DNA of 64,000 bases from Neonectria sp. B-13 (Eukaryota > Ascomycota > Sordariomycetes > Hypocreales > Nectriaceae). The stretch lies in assembly GCA_002682825.1 (NCBI GenBank), contig NOKP01000046.1, positions 1 through 64,000 of the forward strand. Direction: 5' to 3'. Of this stretch, positions 32,707 through 45,632 are shown piece by piece. Within the stretch, counting starts at the first letter, position 1. Each line of letters starts with the position of its first letter. Made by a program: the position numbers and the translations under genes. A model generated the notes under the pieces. The model had not been told where the DNA came from. It did not search any database and worked only from the letters and a program-made list of their open reading frames with translations.

Positions 32707-34032
32707 ATATAAAAGTAGTAGATTATAGTATTAAGCTAGGTAAAGAGGGTTTGGATTTTAACCTAGGACTAAAGCTTAAAGTTTTACTTAAGTCTTTACT
32801 TCTAATTGTACTCTTAGTTATAGTATATATATAGGTACTTTTAGTTTACTATTAGAAACTTATAGTATATATAAGTGAATTTAAGTAGGACTAATAGACT
32901 CTTAATAGCTGGGATAAGCTTCTTAGGCAGATAGCTATAATAGTTATTAGTAGAGCTATTACTATTATTATTGCCCTTAGGGTTCTTATTGCTCTTATTG
33001 CTCTTATTACTCTTAAGTACTTTTTATAATATAAGTTTAGTATTATAACAGTTAGGTCTAACCTAAGGGTATAAAGTAGATCTAAGATATATAGTTTAAT
33101 AATTAAGTGGATTAGAATGTTATAGTAAGTAATATAAGTTATAATAATAATATATAAAGATAGGTTATTATATAACTAAGTAGGAGTATTAATAGCTAAA
33201 GAGCTTAAGGCTCTTATCTAATATACTAAGTAAATATATTTATATACTATAGTAGTTATATAGGCTTACTAAATAATAATAAGTTTATTATTATAGCTTA
33301 TTATAATAGAGTAAGCTGAATAATCTAACTTATATAGTTAGGGTAAGTTTAGAAATATAAATATTATAAAAAGTGGGTATATTATAGTTCTACTAGTTAT
33401 AACTGCTTAATCCTTAACCTAGGCTATAATAAGTATAATATAAAATAAGACTATTATAGGTTTTCTTTAATAACTTATAGTAGTAATCTTAAAGATAGTA
33501 CTTAAGGTTAAGTATAATATAGCTATACTATATATATATAAGGATATAATAGGTAGAATTATAAAGAAGCTAGTCTACTATATAGTCTAGCTAGCTAGCT
33601 AGCTAGCTAAGCTAAGTTAAATAGATAAAGAGTAAATAGATATTAATTACCCTATTAACTAATTGTTATTAATTATCCCTATATAGTACTACTTAATGAT
33701 TCTTACTCTTAGTAGATATAGTAGTATAATAGGATAAGGAATAGTAGGATTCTAATTATAAAAGGTTAAATTATACCTTTAAATGCTTATAGTTAAAATA
33801 ATACTAAAAGATAGAACTAAACTATAATATAAATAGAAAGAGAGCCCTTAACTCTAAATAGTATTTTACTTCTATAATATTCTACCTCTTTATAATAGTT
33901 TTACTTTAGATTAAGCTAATTAGTATAAGTATAAAAATAGTATCTTACTTAAGATACTAAAGGATTAATAGTTAGAATAGATAGATAGATAGATAGATAG
34001 GTTTATACTTAAGAGGTATAAATTAAGCAAGT
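32707..34032. other. AT-rich RIPed DNA with microsatellites
   Basis: No gene. A CTAG/AGCT tetranucleotide run lies at about 33590-33612 and an ATAG run at about 33976-34000. Transition-damaged remnants of unknown repeats make up the rest. Confidence 0.6.
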
Positions 34033-34047
34033 AATATATAGCTATAT

Positions 34048-35087
34048 TTAGATATAATAGTCCTTAGTAGCACATACCTAGAGAAGAGACTAAAGGTTAA
34101 ACAGTATAAAAGAAAACAGAAAAAACAATAGTATAATAGGCTTAATACCTAAGCCTAAGGCAATAATAACTCAAGGAGATAAAAGTTTCTACTATAAAGT
34201 TAAAGTATAAGTTTTACTGCCCCAATCAGCTGGAAAAGCTAGATCTTAGAAAAGCTAGATCTTAGAAAAGCTAGATCTTAGAAAAGCTAGATCTTAGAAA
34301 AGCTAGACCTTAGAAAAGGCTAAAACCCCTTAGGATAAAAGCCCAGCCTCTACACTTTCTAGGCTCTTTATATTCCATTTAACCTTCCAAACAATACAAT
34401 AACCATACCACTAATCACATAAGATAACTACTTCTGTCTAAATCGTACTATAGCCCAGCAAGCCCTTACTAAGCTATATACATAGGCTCTCATATAACCT
34501 ATATATTAAATTAAAAGAACATCCAAGCCTTATTTCTATATTACAAATTGCAGCTTAAAAGTCTAGCCTAAGGCATATAAAACAGCCTATAATCAATTGC
34601 TTTAGACCTAAGAAATTAGTCTAATTAGCAGTCTTTAGCTATAATATTCTACTATAAGATAGAATCTAGCTTAATACAGTAATAGCCCAGTAGATTACAA
34701 TAGAATAGCTCTTTCTAGAGAGACTAGCTCTAAAGCTAGAAAGAAACAGTAATATTACTACTATAGAGAAGGAGTTCCTCAAGAAGCTATACAACCCTAT
34801 CTCTACCCTATAGATCATACAGTTAATAGATAATATCATTCTAACCAACCTACAGCTAAAGGAGTAATGCATTAGAAACTAAGGGAATCCTATAATCATC
34901 TCTAACATTAGCCACAAAGCTGCATAAAGGGATTTAGCAGAGGGAGTTCTATAGAGGGGGTAAAAGTCAATAATTAGGTTCAAAATCCAAAGATCTATCC
35001 CCCTGTTAAGCTTAAGCAAAGGAAACACATGATTTAGTGCAATTGCGGATAGGCAGAAACAGTAGTCCAAACAGTAGTTTCAACAGT
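34048..35087 (-). mobile_element. Non-autonomous element copy, 1,040 bp, 15-bp target duplication
   Basis: It runs from TTAGATATAATAGTCC to TTTCAACAGT and is flanked by identical AATATATAGCTATAT at 34033-34047 and 35088-35102. It contains four to five 16-bp AAAAGCTAGATCTTAG repeats near 34230-34310. Short open frames (68 and 63 codons) occur on the minus strand but are shared noise of the family. Confidence 0.9.
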
Positions 35088-35102
35088 AATATATAGCTAT
35101 AT

Positions 35103-35807
35103 ATAAGATAGAAGAAGGTTTATAGTATTTATTTATATATAGTATTCTATATTAAAAGAAAGTAAGCTCTATCTATTCTTTCTTAGTTATTAATAGCTTT
35201 AAGGAAATTATAAAGATTATAATATATTAAAGCAGTTAGATTTAGTAATAAGAGCCTTAAGAGAGAGTTAAATATACTAGCCTTAAAAGAGCTTAGGGCT
35301 AAATTAATAGAAACTAAGAGATTATTAAGATAAATATAAGAGAAGTCTTTAAGTAGTATTATCTCTTCTTTTACTTCTATAAGTATAAAAGTAATAGTAT
35401 CTATAGTATTACCTTCTCCCTCCTTAGCTATAATTAGATATAAGAATACTTTATTCCTTATAATTATTATATTACCCTCTCTCTCCTTAACTATAGTTAA
35501 ATATAAAGATACTTTATTCTTTATAATTATTATATTACTATCTCCTTCCTTAAGTATAATTAGATATAATAGAGTTTTATACTCTATTATTATTATATTA
35601 CTATCCTCTTCTTTTAATATAATTATATTAGAAGGTACTTTATTCTTAATTATATATAAACTGCTTAAATATAGTAATTATTCTAGTTATATAGAGTTAT
35701 TACTATTATTCTACTAATAAAGCTTAAGTATAAGATAGATAGTTATTAAATACTAATTATACTTTTCTCTTTACTATCTCTTTTTAACCTTTTATATTAC
35801 TTATTAT
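35103..35807. other. AT-rich RIPed DNA, nothing recognised
   Basis: It contains several related tracts of the type TTATAATTATTATATTA at about 35460, 35540 and 35600, spaced 60-80 bp apart. They suggest a decayed tandem repeat. No gene. Confidence 0.45.
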
Positions 35808-36858
35808 TACTATTGAAACTACTGTTTGAACCACTGTTTCTGCTTATCCGCGATTATGCTGAACAGTTATATGTTTCCTTTGCTTAAGCTTAACAGGGGG
35901 ATAGATCTTTGGATTTTAAACCTAATTATTGACTTTTGCCCCTTCTATAGAACTCCCTCTGCTAAATCCCTCTATACAGCTTTATGGCTAATATTAGAGA
36001 TAACTATAGGATTCCCTTGGTTTCTAATGTATTACTCCTTTAGCTATAGGTTAGTTAGAATAATATTATCTATTAACTATATAATCCATAAGGTATAAAT
36101 AGGATTATATAGCTTCTTAAGGAACTCCTTCTCTATAGTAGTAATATTACTATTCCTTTCTAGCTTTAGAGCTAGCCTCTTTAGAAAGAGCTATTCTATT
36201 ATAATCCATTAGATAATTACTATATTAAGCTTTATTTCCTCTTATAATAGAATATTATAGCTAAAGACTACTAATTAGACTAACTTCTTAAGTCTAAAAT
36301 AGTTAATTATAGGCTATTTTATATGCCTTAGGCTAGACTTTTGAGCTATAATTTATAGTATAGAAATAAGGCTTAGATATTCTTTCAATTTGATATATAG
36401 GTTATATAAGAGCCTATGTGTATAGCTTGGTAAGGGCTTGCTGGGCTATAGTGCGATTTGGATAGAAGTAGTTATCTTATGCAATTGGTAGTATGGTTAT
36501 TGTATTGTTTAGAAGGTTGGATGGAATGTAAAGAGCCTGGAAAGCGTAGAGCCTTGCAGGCTGGGCTTTTATCCTAAGGGGTTTTAGCCTTTTCTAAGGT
36601 CTAGCTTTTCTAAGATCTAGCTTTTCTAAGATCTAGCTTTTCCAAGATCTAGCTTTTCCAAGATCTAGCTTTTCCAGCTGATTGGGGTAGTAAAACTTAT
36701 ACCTTAACTTTATAGTAGAAACTTTTATCTCCTTGAGTTATTATTGCCTTAGGCTTAGGTATTAAGCCTATTATACTATTGTTTTTTTTATTTTCTTTTA
36801 TACTATTTAATCTTTAGCCTTTTCTCTAGGTATATACTACTAAGGACTATTATATCTA
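35808..36858 (+). mobile_element. Non-autonomous element copy, plus orientation, no clear target duplication
   Basis: About 1,050 bp from TACTATTGAAACTACTGTTT to TATATCTAA, with the 16-bp repeat array at 36590-36670. Flanking bases do not form an obvious 13-15 bp repeat, so a rearranged or heavily mutated insertion is possible. Confidence 0.8.
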
Positions 36859-37487
36859 AATAATATACTAGTTAACTATTTATATTAGTTTTATATATTC
36901 TAATAGCTCTTAGAACTAAAGAGTATATTTATCTCTAGATAATTCTTTAATAATAACTTTATTATTTTTATTATCTAACTTAATCTTTAATTATTTAATA
37001 AGAGCTTTAAGTAATATCTTTTCCTTTATAATAAAGCTAATATTATTAACTTTAGTAGTTCTATTATTAAGGAATAAGTAATAGCTAAATATAGCTAGAT
37101 ATACCTTTTGAATAGTACTAATTACTATATAGCTAGACTTAAAGCTATTAAGACTATAAAGTCTAACCTAGTAAAGTTACTATTTATACTTAGTAGCCTT
37201 TATCTCTCTATCTAAAGAGTAATAATATTCTATTTTATATACCTTATAGCTTTATATCTTATTGTTTAATTATAAGATATAATAGATAATTATAGTATAT
37301 ATTATAGTTATATTATACTATATTATAGTATATTAAGAAAGAGGAAAGAAGGCTAGCCTGACTTATTAGTTTAATAAGAGATAGTTATTTATATATACTA
37401 TAGTTTAGAATAACCTTTTTATAAATTGAATATTAAGGTTAGAAAGAGGGACTTAGATAGGTTATAAAAATAGGCTTAAGGTATAAT
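36859..37487. other. AT-rich RIPed DNA, nothing recognised
   Basis: TA-rich sequence with stops in all frames and no identifiable domain or ends. It is bounded by two element copies. Confidence 0.5.
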
Positions 37488-37502
37488 ATTAATGTGAATT
37501 AT

Positions 37503-37720
37503 TTAGATATAATAGTCCTTGGTAGTATACACCTAGAGAAGGGGCTAAAGGTTAAACAGTATAAAAGAAAACAGAAAAAACAACAGTATAATAGGCTTAA
37601 TACCTAAGCCTAAGGCAACAATGACTCAAGGAGATAAAAGTTTCTACTGTAAAGTTAAGGTGTAAGTAGTGCAATCGCGGATAAGCAGAAACAGTAGTCC
37701 AAACAGTAGTTTCAACAGTG
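37503..37720 (-). mobile_element. Internally deleted 218-bp copy of the non-autonomous element
   Basis: Both family ends are intact (TTAGATATAATAGTCC and TTTCAACAGTG) but the middle is missing. It joins GTTAAGGTGTAAG directly to TAGTGCAATCGCGG. It is flanked by ATTAATGTGAATTAT (37488-37502) and ATTAATATAAATTAT (37721-37735). The two flanks differ only by G-to-A changes, so the deleted form itself appears to have transposed. Confidence 0.85.
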
Positions 37721-37735
37721 ATTAATATAAATTAT

Positions 37736-38690
37736 ATTACTAGGAAAGCTTACTATATTTAAGTTATTAGGATTAATAGTACTAAGTATAGTATCTTATT
37801 ATATTAACTATTATATATTATCTATTATATTATCTTAATCTATTAGATAATATTAACTAAGGCTAAAATTACTATAAATAATACCTTTAATAACCATATT
37901 AATAGTCTAAGTTTTTAAAGTTAATCTATATACTACTAATCTAATAAGCTAGTATAAGGATTAATACTAAAGTATTATTTTATAATAGTTAAAAGCATTA
38001 CTAATATAGCCTATATTACTTATTATAATATTCTAATCTACTTAATTATTAAACTATATATATTAAACCTACTTTAGACCCTTAGGTTAAGCCTAATTAT
38101 TATACTCTTTTTAACTCCTTTAATAGGCTCTATTAATTACTATCTCCCTTTTAATTCCTAGCTAAAATTAAACTAATTATTAAAAGAGGCCTTTAGCTAA
38201 TAAAAAACATAGTAATACTTATACTTTATTTAAACCTTAATATCTACTAGCTATAATATACTAGTCTAATAGTCTAATTAATTCTAGTACTACTTACTAT
38301 AGTTAGCTCTCTATTAGTCTACTTTATAATTATTAGTTCTATTTTTACAATAGAAGGGTTAAGTATTTTATAATATATCTTATTAGCTAACCTTTCTATA
38401 ATAGAAGGAATAGCTATTTTATTCAGTATTATATTAGTTATGCTTTCTAAGCTAATCCTATTACTATTCTATTTACTAACTAATTACCTATTATATTACT
38501 AGTATATATAAACTATACTATTAGTTAAATTCCTTTCTAATTTCTCTTATACACTAAATAGTAAATAGTTAAGAAGGATAAAATAAAATGAAGAAAGGCT
38601 ATTATCTTACTTAGTATATTATTGACTATTAGCCTCTTTTTCTAAGAGTGCATTACTGTATTATATGCACTATTGATTTTAGCTGAATTA
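37736..38690. other. AT-rich RIPed DNA next to the NLR-like gene
   Basis: No gene. GC content recovers abruptly near 38680, about 140 bp before the 3' end of the intact NLR-like gene. Confidence 0.5.
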
Positions 38691-38821
38691 GCCTTGCTGC
38701 ACCTATGAAACCACCCGAACGCAGCCTCCATGTGCTAACCCTGGCCCTGTACACACTACCTCTATGTAAACGATTTTTGAGAGTCATTGTGCTCTGAGAG
38801 TTATCTGGTGGCTGAAGAAGC

Positions 38822-41800
38822 CTATGATAGGCGTGGTTTCTTCATAGCGGTCTTGTTGGCGTCAGGGTTTGCTCGCTTCGCTAGTGACATACAAACATCA
38901 GGGCTTCGTGTGACGAGTTGCAGAGGCGCAGCCACGGTGAGAGGGCCATTTTGATCTTTAGTGTCAACGTTGACTTTGCCCGTATCGAGAAGCAGTTTGA
39001 CAATAGCCTCGTTTCCTCGCTCATAAGCACACCAGAGCGGTGTCTGGCCATTCTGATCTTTGGCATTGACATTAACTTTGCCTGTATCAAGAAGCAGTTT
39101 GATAATAGCCTCGTTCCCTTGGTTAGCAGCCCACCAGAGCGGTGTCCGGCCGCTCTGATCTTGAGAATCGACTTTGACTTTGCCCGTATCGAGAAGCAGC
39201 TTGACAACAGCCTCGTTCCTTTGCCGGGAGGCCCACGAGAGCGGTGTCAGACCATACTTAATGTCTTTAGCGTTGACATTAACTTTGCCTGTATTAAGAA
39301 GCAGCTTGATGATAGACTCATGCCCTTTCTCGGCGGCCCATAAAAGCGGTGTCAGACCACAGTGAGTGTCTCTAGCATCAACGGTGACTTTGTCTGTATC
39401 GAGAAGCAGCTTGACGGTAGACTTATGCCCATTCTCGGCGGCCAACAAGAGCGGTGTTTGGCCATTCTGATCTTTGGCATCAACGTCGACTTCGCCTGTC
39501 TCAAGAAGCGGCTTGACGACGGCCGCATGCCCTCGATCAGCAGCCCACAAGAGAGGTGTCCGGCGACATGCAGTGTCTCTAGCATCGACATTGACTTTGC
39601 CTGTCTCAAGAAGCGGCTTGACAACGGCCACATGCCCTTTCTCGGCGGCCCATGAGAGCGGTGTCCGACCATACGTAATGTCTCTAGCATCAACATTGAC
39701 TTTGCCTGTCTCAAGAAGCAGCTTAACAATAGCCTCATGCCCTCGATCGGCAGTCCATAAGAGCGGTGTCCGGCCATCCCGATCTTTAGAATCAACGTTG
39801 ACTTTACCTATCTCAAGAAGCAGCTTAACAATGGTCTCATGCCCATTCTCAGCGGCCCACGAGAGCGGTGTTTGGCCATTCTGATCTTTAAAATCGACGT
39901 TGACTTTGCCTGTCTTAAGAAGCAGCTTGACGATGGTATAATGCCCGTTCTCGGCGGCCCATGAGAGCGGTGTTCGACCATACAAAATGACCCTACCATC
40001 GACGTCGACTTTGCCCGTATTGAGAAGCAGCTTGACGATGGACGTATGCCCCTTCTCGGCGGCATAGGATAGTGGGGTCCTACCGTAACTGTCCTCTAAG
40101 TCCTGATCATTCCTGCCGATCATTATTCGTGCGCTGTTCTCGATCCCGAAGTATGCCACTAAGTGTAGTCTAGTCATTTGCGTTGGAACGCGTTGACTGG
40201 ATCCCCATTGCCATGAATTATTGTCAGCCATCAGCGCTTGGCTTGATGACTCCACTTTTGCGCTAGAGTCAAGAAAGTCAGTAACCTCCTGGCATAGAGT
40301 TAGAGCCTCACGAGCATGATGGCCCCAATTGTGTGCAACGTAGTCATAGAGCGGATTTAACTGCAATCGCTCCGCAAACTCTTCATCTGTCCGACAGAAC
40401 CCGCTCTCAAAGACATTAAATGACAGGTACGTAACGCAAGTCATTGTAATATCTAATCTAGCTGCCGGAAACCACTCTTCCCATGTACCGTTCAAATATT
40501 CCTGGGTCGTGTAATGGACCAAGCGGGTAATGCCGCTTTCGTCATCGATCGTGACTAATCCAGCACACAAGGACCGCAAGACACTCACGGTTGGAAGATA
40601 GTTTGCGTCCAGCTCTGTGGTATGGTGCTTGACCGCAAGTGCATGCCGGAGCTCCAGGATGGAGAGTGGCCTTTTCGAGTGGACGATCCACGCCAGAATG
40701 CGCTTGGCAAGGTCTCGACGGCTGTGTTCCTGACGTCCAATTCTTTCCATGGCCTGTTCGTACGTTCTGCCCAATCCTTCCATTCCCTTGCCAAGTGTCT
40801 GCAAAGCCTCTTTGAGATGACCTTTTGTTGGCTGCGTCAGAAGGGTATCCATGTGTAGAACAACCAATAGGAACCTGGGATTGACATTAACCTAAGTGTG
40901 CTTCAAATCACGAGGAACCTATGACATACATTCCATCAGCAGCCTTAAGCACTCCATTCCTAATCATGTCTTGAGTATCACTGTCCATAGTTTCGGACTT
41001 TTCAGGCTGTCGCAGTGAGATCTGTGTGTTCAAGTATGCTAGGATATCTCCATTAGTCGCAGAGATCACCCGACGCAGACTTCCGTCAAAGGAGCGTGCG
41101 ATCTCCTCATTTTCCCTGGAAGTAGCAAAGATTTTTGCTACAGAATTGGCTTGAAGACTGAAGACCTCTTTTAGGAAGTTTGTCCGATTAATATCGGATG
41201 TCAGGCTGCCATCAGATGTCAGGCATTCATCAAGTGCATCGATGACAATAAAGACCCTCGAATACATAGCAGCCACGGACTGGAGAGTGCTTGAGATCTC
41301 ATCAAGTGCTGGTTTCGTCCGATCTTTCTGGTGTCGGTCGTAAAGATCTTTCACGCTCGCAGGTAGTGAAGAATGTCTATGAGCTAGCTGCTTCAATAGG
41401 CTCGCGAGCAAGTCTTTGGCCTTCTGATCGTCTTGCTGCTGGAAATTGCAGTAGATATATGCGATGCCAGTGCCTTGGTCATCCCGAAACCTCGACTGGA
41501 GGTGATTGATTACGATTGCTGTGATGATTGTCTTCCCCGCTCCGGGAATGCCAGGACAAAACAGAGTCGGCTTGTCCGTCTCCAGCCACGCTTGGAACTC
41601 GGCCGAGTCCAGAAACCATCGACCGGTTCCTGGCTGTCGCTGGTGGATGAAGTCGTTATGCTGACGGGCATAGTCAATCGGTGTGAGCCACTGAAGAATA
41701 CCAAGCTCATCCTGTGTCTTGAATTTTTCCCTCATTTCAGCCATGCCTTCTTTGATCTCAGAGACTGAATTTATTGTTAGAAAACTGCTCAAAGCTGAGG

Positions 41801-42836
41801 CTCAATATCACTGACCCTGAGCAAGTGTGTCCTTCACTGAGCGCTCTCCATCGAGCGCTCTCGGCTGTACACATTCCAGAAGCTCTTTGGCACATGCTGC
41901 CGCCGTTGCTGCCGCAAACGGCTGCCACTGGTCGTTTTTATGCGAATCCGCGTAGTCCGAGATCCCACGAATAACAACACACGGAAAGTTGTTCATCAAT
42001 CCCGCCGCCTCCATCTCCAGGCATATTGCCCTGTGCTCCTGTCTGATCTCGTCCCGGGTAGGCCCATGTTTGACCACTACACTGCCTGTCGCAATAACTC
42101 CATAGTGGATGACAGGATCGGCGTCGGGTCGGTTCTCCGGATCTCGATCGACTCGCTCTGCCGGATCGCACTTGGCGCAGGACCGACCAGACACGTGGCG
42201 ATAGCCTGCGCGGAACAGTGTATCGGCCGACTGACCAGGATAGGCGAAACCCCTCTTCTTCATGAACGGGTGTTTTCTCAGCATCTCACTGATGCATTGG
42301 GGGATCTTGTTCTCGCGCGTTTGGTGCTCCGCTTCCAGCAGAGATATCGCGGTGCGTAGCGATCGAGGCGGCCTGTCCAATGTGTATACACTCTGGAAAG
42401 AGCCATCTGGGAGCCTCCTTCCAAAATCGTACAGCACAACTCCGCCGTTCTCCTTGTCGCTACTGATGACAACGTCCCCGAGCCGGACGTCGTGAATGTC
42501 ATCGCCCTCGTAGTCGGGGATGCCCGCGCCGATGCCCACTAGCAGACCAACTCTAACGGTTGGAAAGGTGAACAGCATGTCCTTCGCTACGGCAGCCGCG
42601 GAGCTGGAGCCAATCTCGTCCTTCGGCAGGCAGGCGACGACGACTTTGAATTTTCCGACGCGCCCCAGGAGATAAGTGTTGTGGTCCGCGCCTTGCGGGG
42701 GCGTCTGCGGGTCGCCGTGCTCCTCGTCCATCATGCCCTTGGCGGCGGCCATCTCGATTGGAAGAGCGCAAATCCATCCAACGGTGTACTCGTCGTTTGG
42801 ATAGGGGGAACACGCAAATGGGGTGGGGGAAGCCAT
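38822..42836 (-). CDS. NLR-like protein: nucleoside phosphorylase-like, NACHT and ankyrin repeats (1,302 aa, three exons)
   Basis: Exons 42836-41816, 41764-40930 and 40874-38822 join in frame across introns of 51 bp (GTCAGT...TTCAG, branch CTAAC) and 55 bp (GTATGT...CCCAG). Residues about 15-330 are a PNP_UDP-like domain ([63 protein letters not shown]). Residues about 350-620 are a NACHT-type NTPase with Walker A GIPGAGKT and Walker [13 protein letters not shown] helical segment follows. About 11-12 ankyrin repeats of 33-35 aa (consensus [21 protein letters not shown]) fill the C-terminal third. The architecture is that of fungal NLR-like proteins involved in non-self recognition and cell-death control; the ligand is unknown. 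No disabling mutation is seen although it borders RIPed DNA. Confidence 0.9.
38940..40110 (-). repeat. Ankyrin-repeat coding array with highly similar units
   Basis: About eleven tandem 99-105 bp units encode [24 protein letters not shown] repeats. Whole segments such as [13 protein letters not shown] recur almost unchanged. Identity at both protein and DNA level points to recent unit duplication or homogenisation. Confidence 0.85.
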
Positions 42837-43100
42837 GGTTAATGCCTTGACACTTGGACGTTAATTTGCGCACTAAAGATTGACAATGAAGACACTCACG
42901 TCCCGATGCGGTTGAAGTCGTCCACTAGTCTTCCTCCGTTTGTGTCGTCCTAGGCGCTCCGTTGTTTTGTGAAGGTGGTATAACAATCGCTCAACTGTGA
43001 ACCGCGACCTCTGAAGTATCCAGGCCCAAGATAGATGGACAAAGCTACAGGAAGGGAAAACGCTATAGGTCCCAGTTGATGTCCGAGGAGTGAAGACGAC
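42837..43100 (-). promoter_or_regulatory. Upstream region of the NLR-like gene, possible 5'-UTR intron
   Basis: On the minus strand a GTGAGT donor-like site at about 42899 lies upstream of the start codon, suggesting an intron in the 5' UTR. The acceptor is uncertain. No TATA box was assigned. Confidence 0.3.
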
Positions 43101-45000
43101 TCAGAAATTTACTGATGAGTGTTCAAGTGTCTTGACTCAGGCAGACATGCACATGAGGAGCATTCCAGTGTGAGTGGACGAGCAATGCAGGAGCCAAGCC
43201 CAAAGGGCCTACCCTGCACATCGTTGTCGACGTCTCCCCCACTTTTCCCATCCAGCCACCAGACCGCGGCAATGGAAGGGTGCCGCAAGGACGAATGAAC
43301 GAAAAGCCGAATGCAAGCGGGAACGGGTGGCTGGCGCGGGATTTCCCATTCAATCTAACAATGAGGGCGCTAATAGCAACTGCTTCAGCTGCGTGTGCGT
43401 CGCAATGCAGTGACTACCAACCGGGCAGAACAAACTGCATGGTGCACGTATGCCCAAGCCCAGATGAAAATCATTAGCCGTGTCTACCATGCACGGATTC
43501 TCCCAAGTTGCCTTGATTCATTGTTTGATTTCTAGTCACTTAGACCCAGCGATAACGTTTGGAAATGGCTGAGCCCAAGACGGAGACAAGCTTTTCAGCC
43601 TACATGTCGTCTCCGCAGGTTCAGCCGCTCCGAGACCTTTCACGCCGACATGAGTCGGCTCACCAGGCCGTTGCTGCGCAGGCGACGCCATCGGAGCAAC
43701 GCATTTTGGAGTAGCAACTTATTACAAGACCAACGAGGTAAATGCCGCATGGAAGCTGAACCACGGTGGCGGTTCCGAGAAATCCTGGCCGCAAGGGTCT
43801 ACTGCTGAGGGGAAAGCGGAATTCGAGGCGATGCATGCATATCCAAAGCCGCAGCCAACAATGGTGGCTTGCCTGCACTGACGAGTCTCTCAATCGGAGC
43901 AAATTGTAACCATTCCCGCAAACCCGCTCCATCAGGCCGCGGAGATGTCTGTCCAGCTAAGTCCGATATGTACCTACTCTTTAAACAGGATAGCTAATAT
44001 GTGCGCCGGGACGACGCAGCTACATCTATGAATGGTATTAGTGCTTGTCCTGCCGACATGGCTGACGTGTCTGCAAGTTGTTGGGCGCCAAAGTCCAGGC
44101 AGCGCGGACTTGGTCTAGTATGGCATCAAAAGAAATAGCAATGCTGGAAAGTCATCCTGCATGTCAGCAATACGTGCCCCTGCATGATTGGTTCTGTGCA
44201 GACACATTTCAGAAAGGGAGAGGGGCTTGGCCTTTGTCCATAAGCTTGGACAGAGTTCTGAATTTGATCCTTGCCTCCTGCAGCACCACTATCACCTTGA
44301 CCTACAGCATCACACTGAGCTAGGCAAGCATCAGCGGAGGCGTACGATAGCCGGCAACTGATACAGAGGCGGTGTGCCGATCACAGCATTTACATAGGAT
44401 GGCAGGCGAGGCAGACCAGATTTCTCGGAGGATGACGGTTGTATTAGAGTCCCATGCGCTCGGCTCGGTCCGCAAACGTCACCCAAGTGGGCCTTCCCGC
44501 GACCCACGACCCTTGGATCTGAAGTTAACCGTGTTGGACTGACGCGCTAGCCATGCGTTTCGTTGGCGGGTGCTAGAAGACGTCGGGTAGAGATCGCCAA
44601 TTCTGCATGACGTGTTCACCACATGCAACATGATGGCTTTTGGGCACCGTTGACGAGCCGAAGCAGCGCCTGGCGCGATAACGCCCACAGCGCACCTACC
44701 AGCCAGTGGACAGGAACACTTGTCAACTGTGGACTGGCGCGTTCGTCTACAGCTTTTCATTGGTGTAATGTCTGTGGGTGATGGTGCGGTGCGGTGCACG
44801 GACCAGTTTGCTGCGAACACAACCGCGACTTCTGGCATGCGTTCCCCTGTGTCTACCCTCGATCATTGCGCAACCTATTGCATTGAACTATCTCATGAGG
44901 CAGGAGAGTAAAAAGGCAGTCTTGTACAGTGTAAACCATCGGGTTCCAGATGGAGAGAGTAGGAGTTTGGGAGGAGACCTTGCATTGTTATTAACTACGT
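43101..45000. other. Normal-GC DNA with one possible small broken gene
   Basis: An ATG at 43565 opens a 49-codon frame (MAEPKTETSFSAYMSSPQVQ) ending at TAG 43712-43714. In another frame, 43670-43877 reads coding-like (THFGVATYYKTNEVNAAWKL, EFEAMHAYPKPQPTMVACLH) and stops with TGA. Together they may be one small gene with a frameshift or missed intron; I do not recognise it. The rest holds only scattered ORFs without support. Confidence 0.3.
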
Positions 45001-45632
45001 TTGCATAAACAGCTATAAGAAACTGGAGATAAACAGTGCTAATGGAATCATATACCTAGGGACAAGTAGTAAAGAGTCTATTACATTATCTGCCCAATGA
45101 TATAGTAAGGATATATATTATATAGGAACATTTAGGGGAGTGTATTATTCTGAGTCTTAACACTTAAAACTAGCCTATGACTAATATATACTATATTAAG
45201 CAGTAGATCTTATTGTTATAAGTTAGCTATAGTTCTATGTTCTATGCCTAAGCTACTAGGCCTTTACTATATACCTAAACTATATTTACTTTATTATACA
45301 TTAACTTAGTACTACTACTCATTTATAACTACTTTACCTAGACTTACTATAATTAGAAGTATTACTTAACCTAGCTGGCTGGATAGTACTAGTATAAACC
45401 TAGGGGGGGAGAATAGAAGCCTCTTTTAACTATCTTTAAGCTATTATATCCTAAATATGCCCTTTATATTGTCTATCCTTACTACTATACTTTTATACTC
45501 TCCTTAATCTTTTAGCTTACTGCTAATCAGTATAAATAGGAATAACTAATTCTAGCAAAACTAAAGTAGTGCAGTGCATATGGTTATAGGAACCGTGACT
45601 ACCTAGTATAACTAAAACTTGTCTGAGACTGA
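45001..45632. mobile_element. AT-rich relic, possibly the 3' end of a Copia-type element
   Basis: CCTAGGGGGGAGAATAG at about 45398-45413 resembles a Copia polypurine tract plus LTR start. It is followed by about 200 bp with a TATAAATA-like box (45532). No matching 5' LTR or target duplication was found, so the assignment is tentative. Confidence 0.3.

Noticed and set aside
34032..35102. The repeated element as a hAT or Mutator MITE
   Set aside because: Those create 8-bp or 9-11 bp duplications and have terminal inverted repeats; neither is seen.
39352..40065. Several 85-147 codon ORFs on both strands of the ankyrin region
   Set aside because: They repeat with the ankyrin period in alternate frames, so they are shadows of the repeat array.
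44479..44838. A 119-codon minus-strand ORF
   Set aside because: Cys/Arg-rich composition without any motif, and competing frames on the plus strand; treated as chance.
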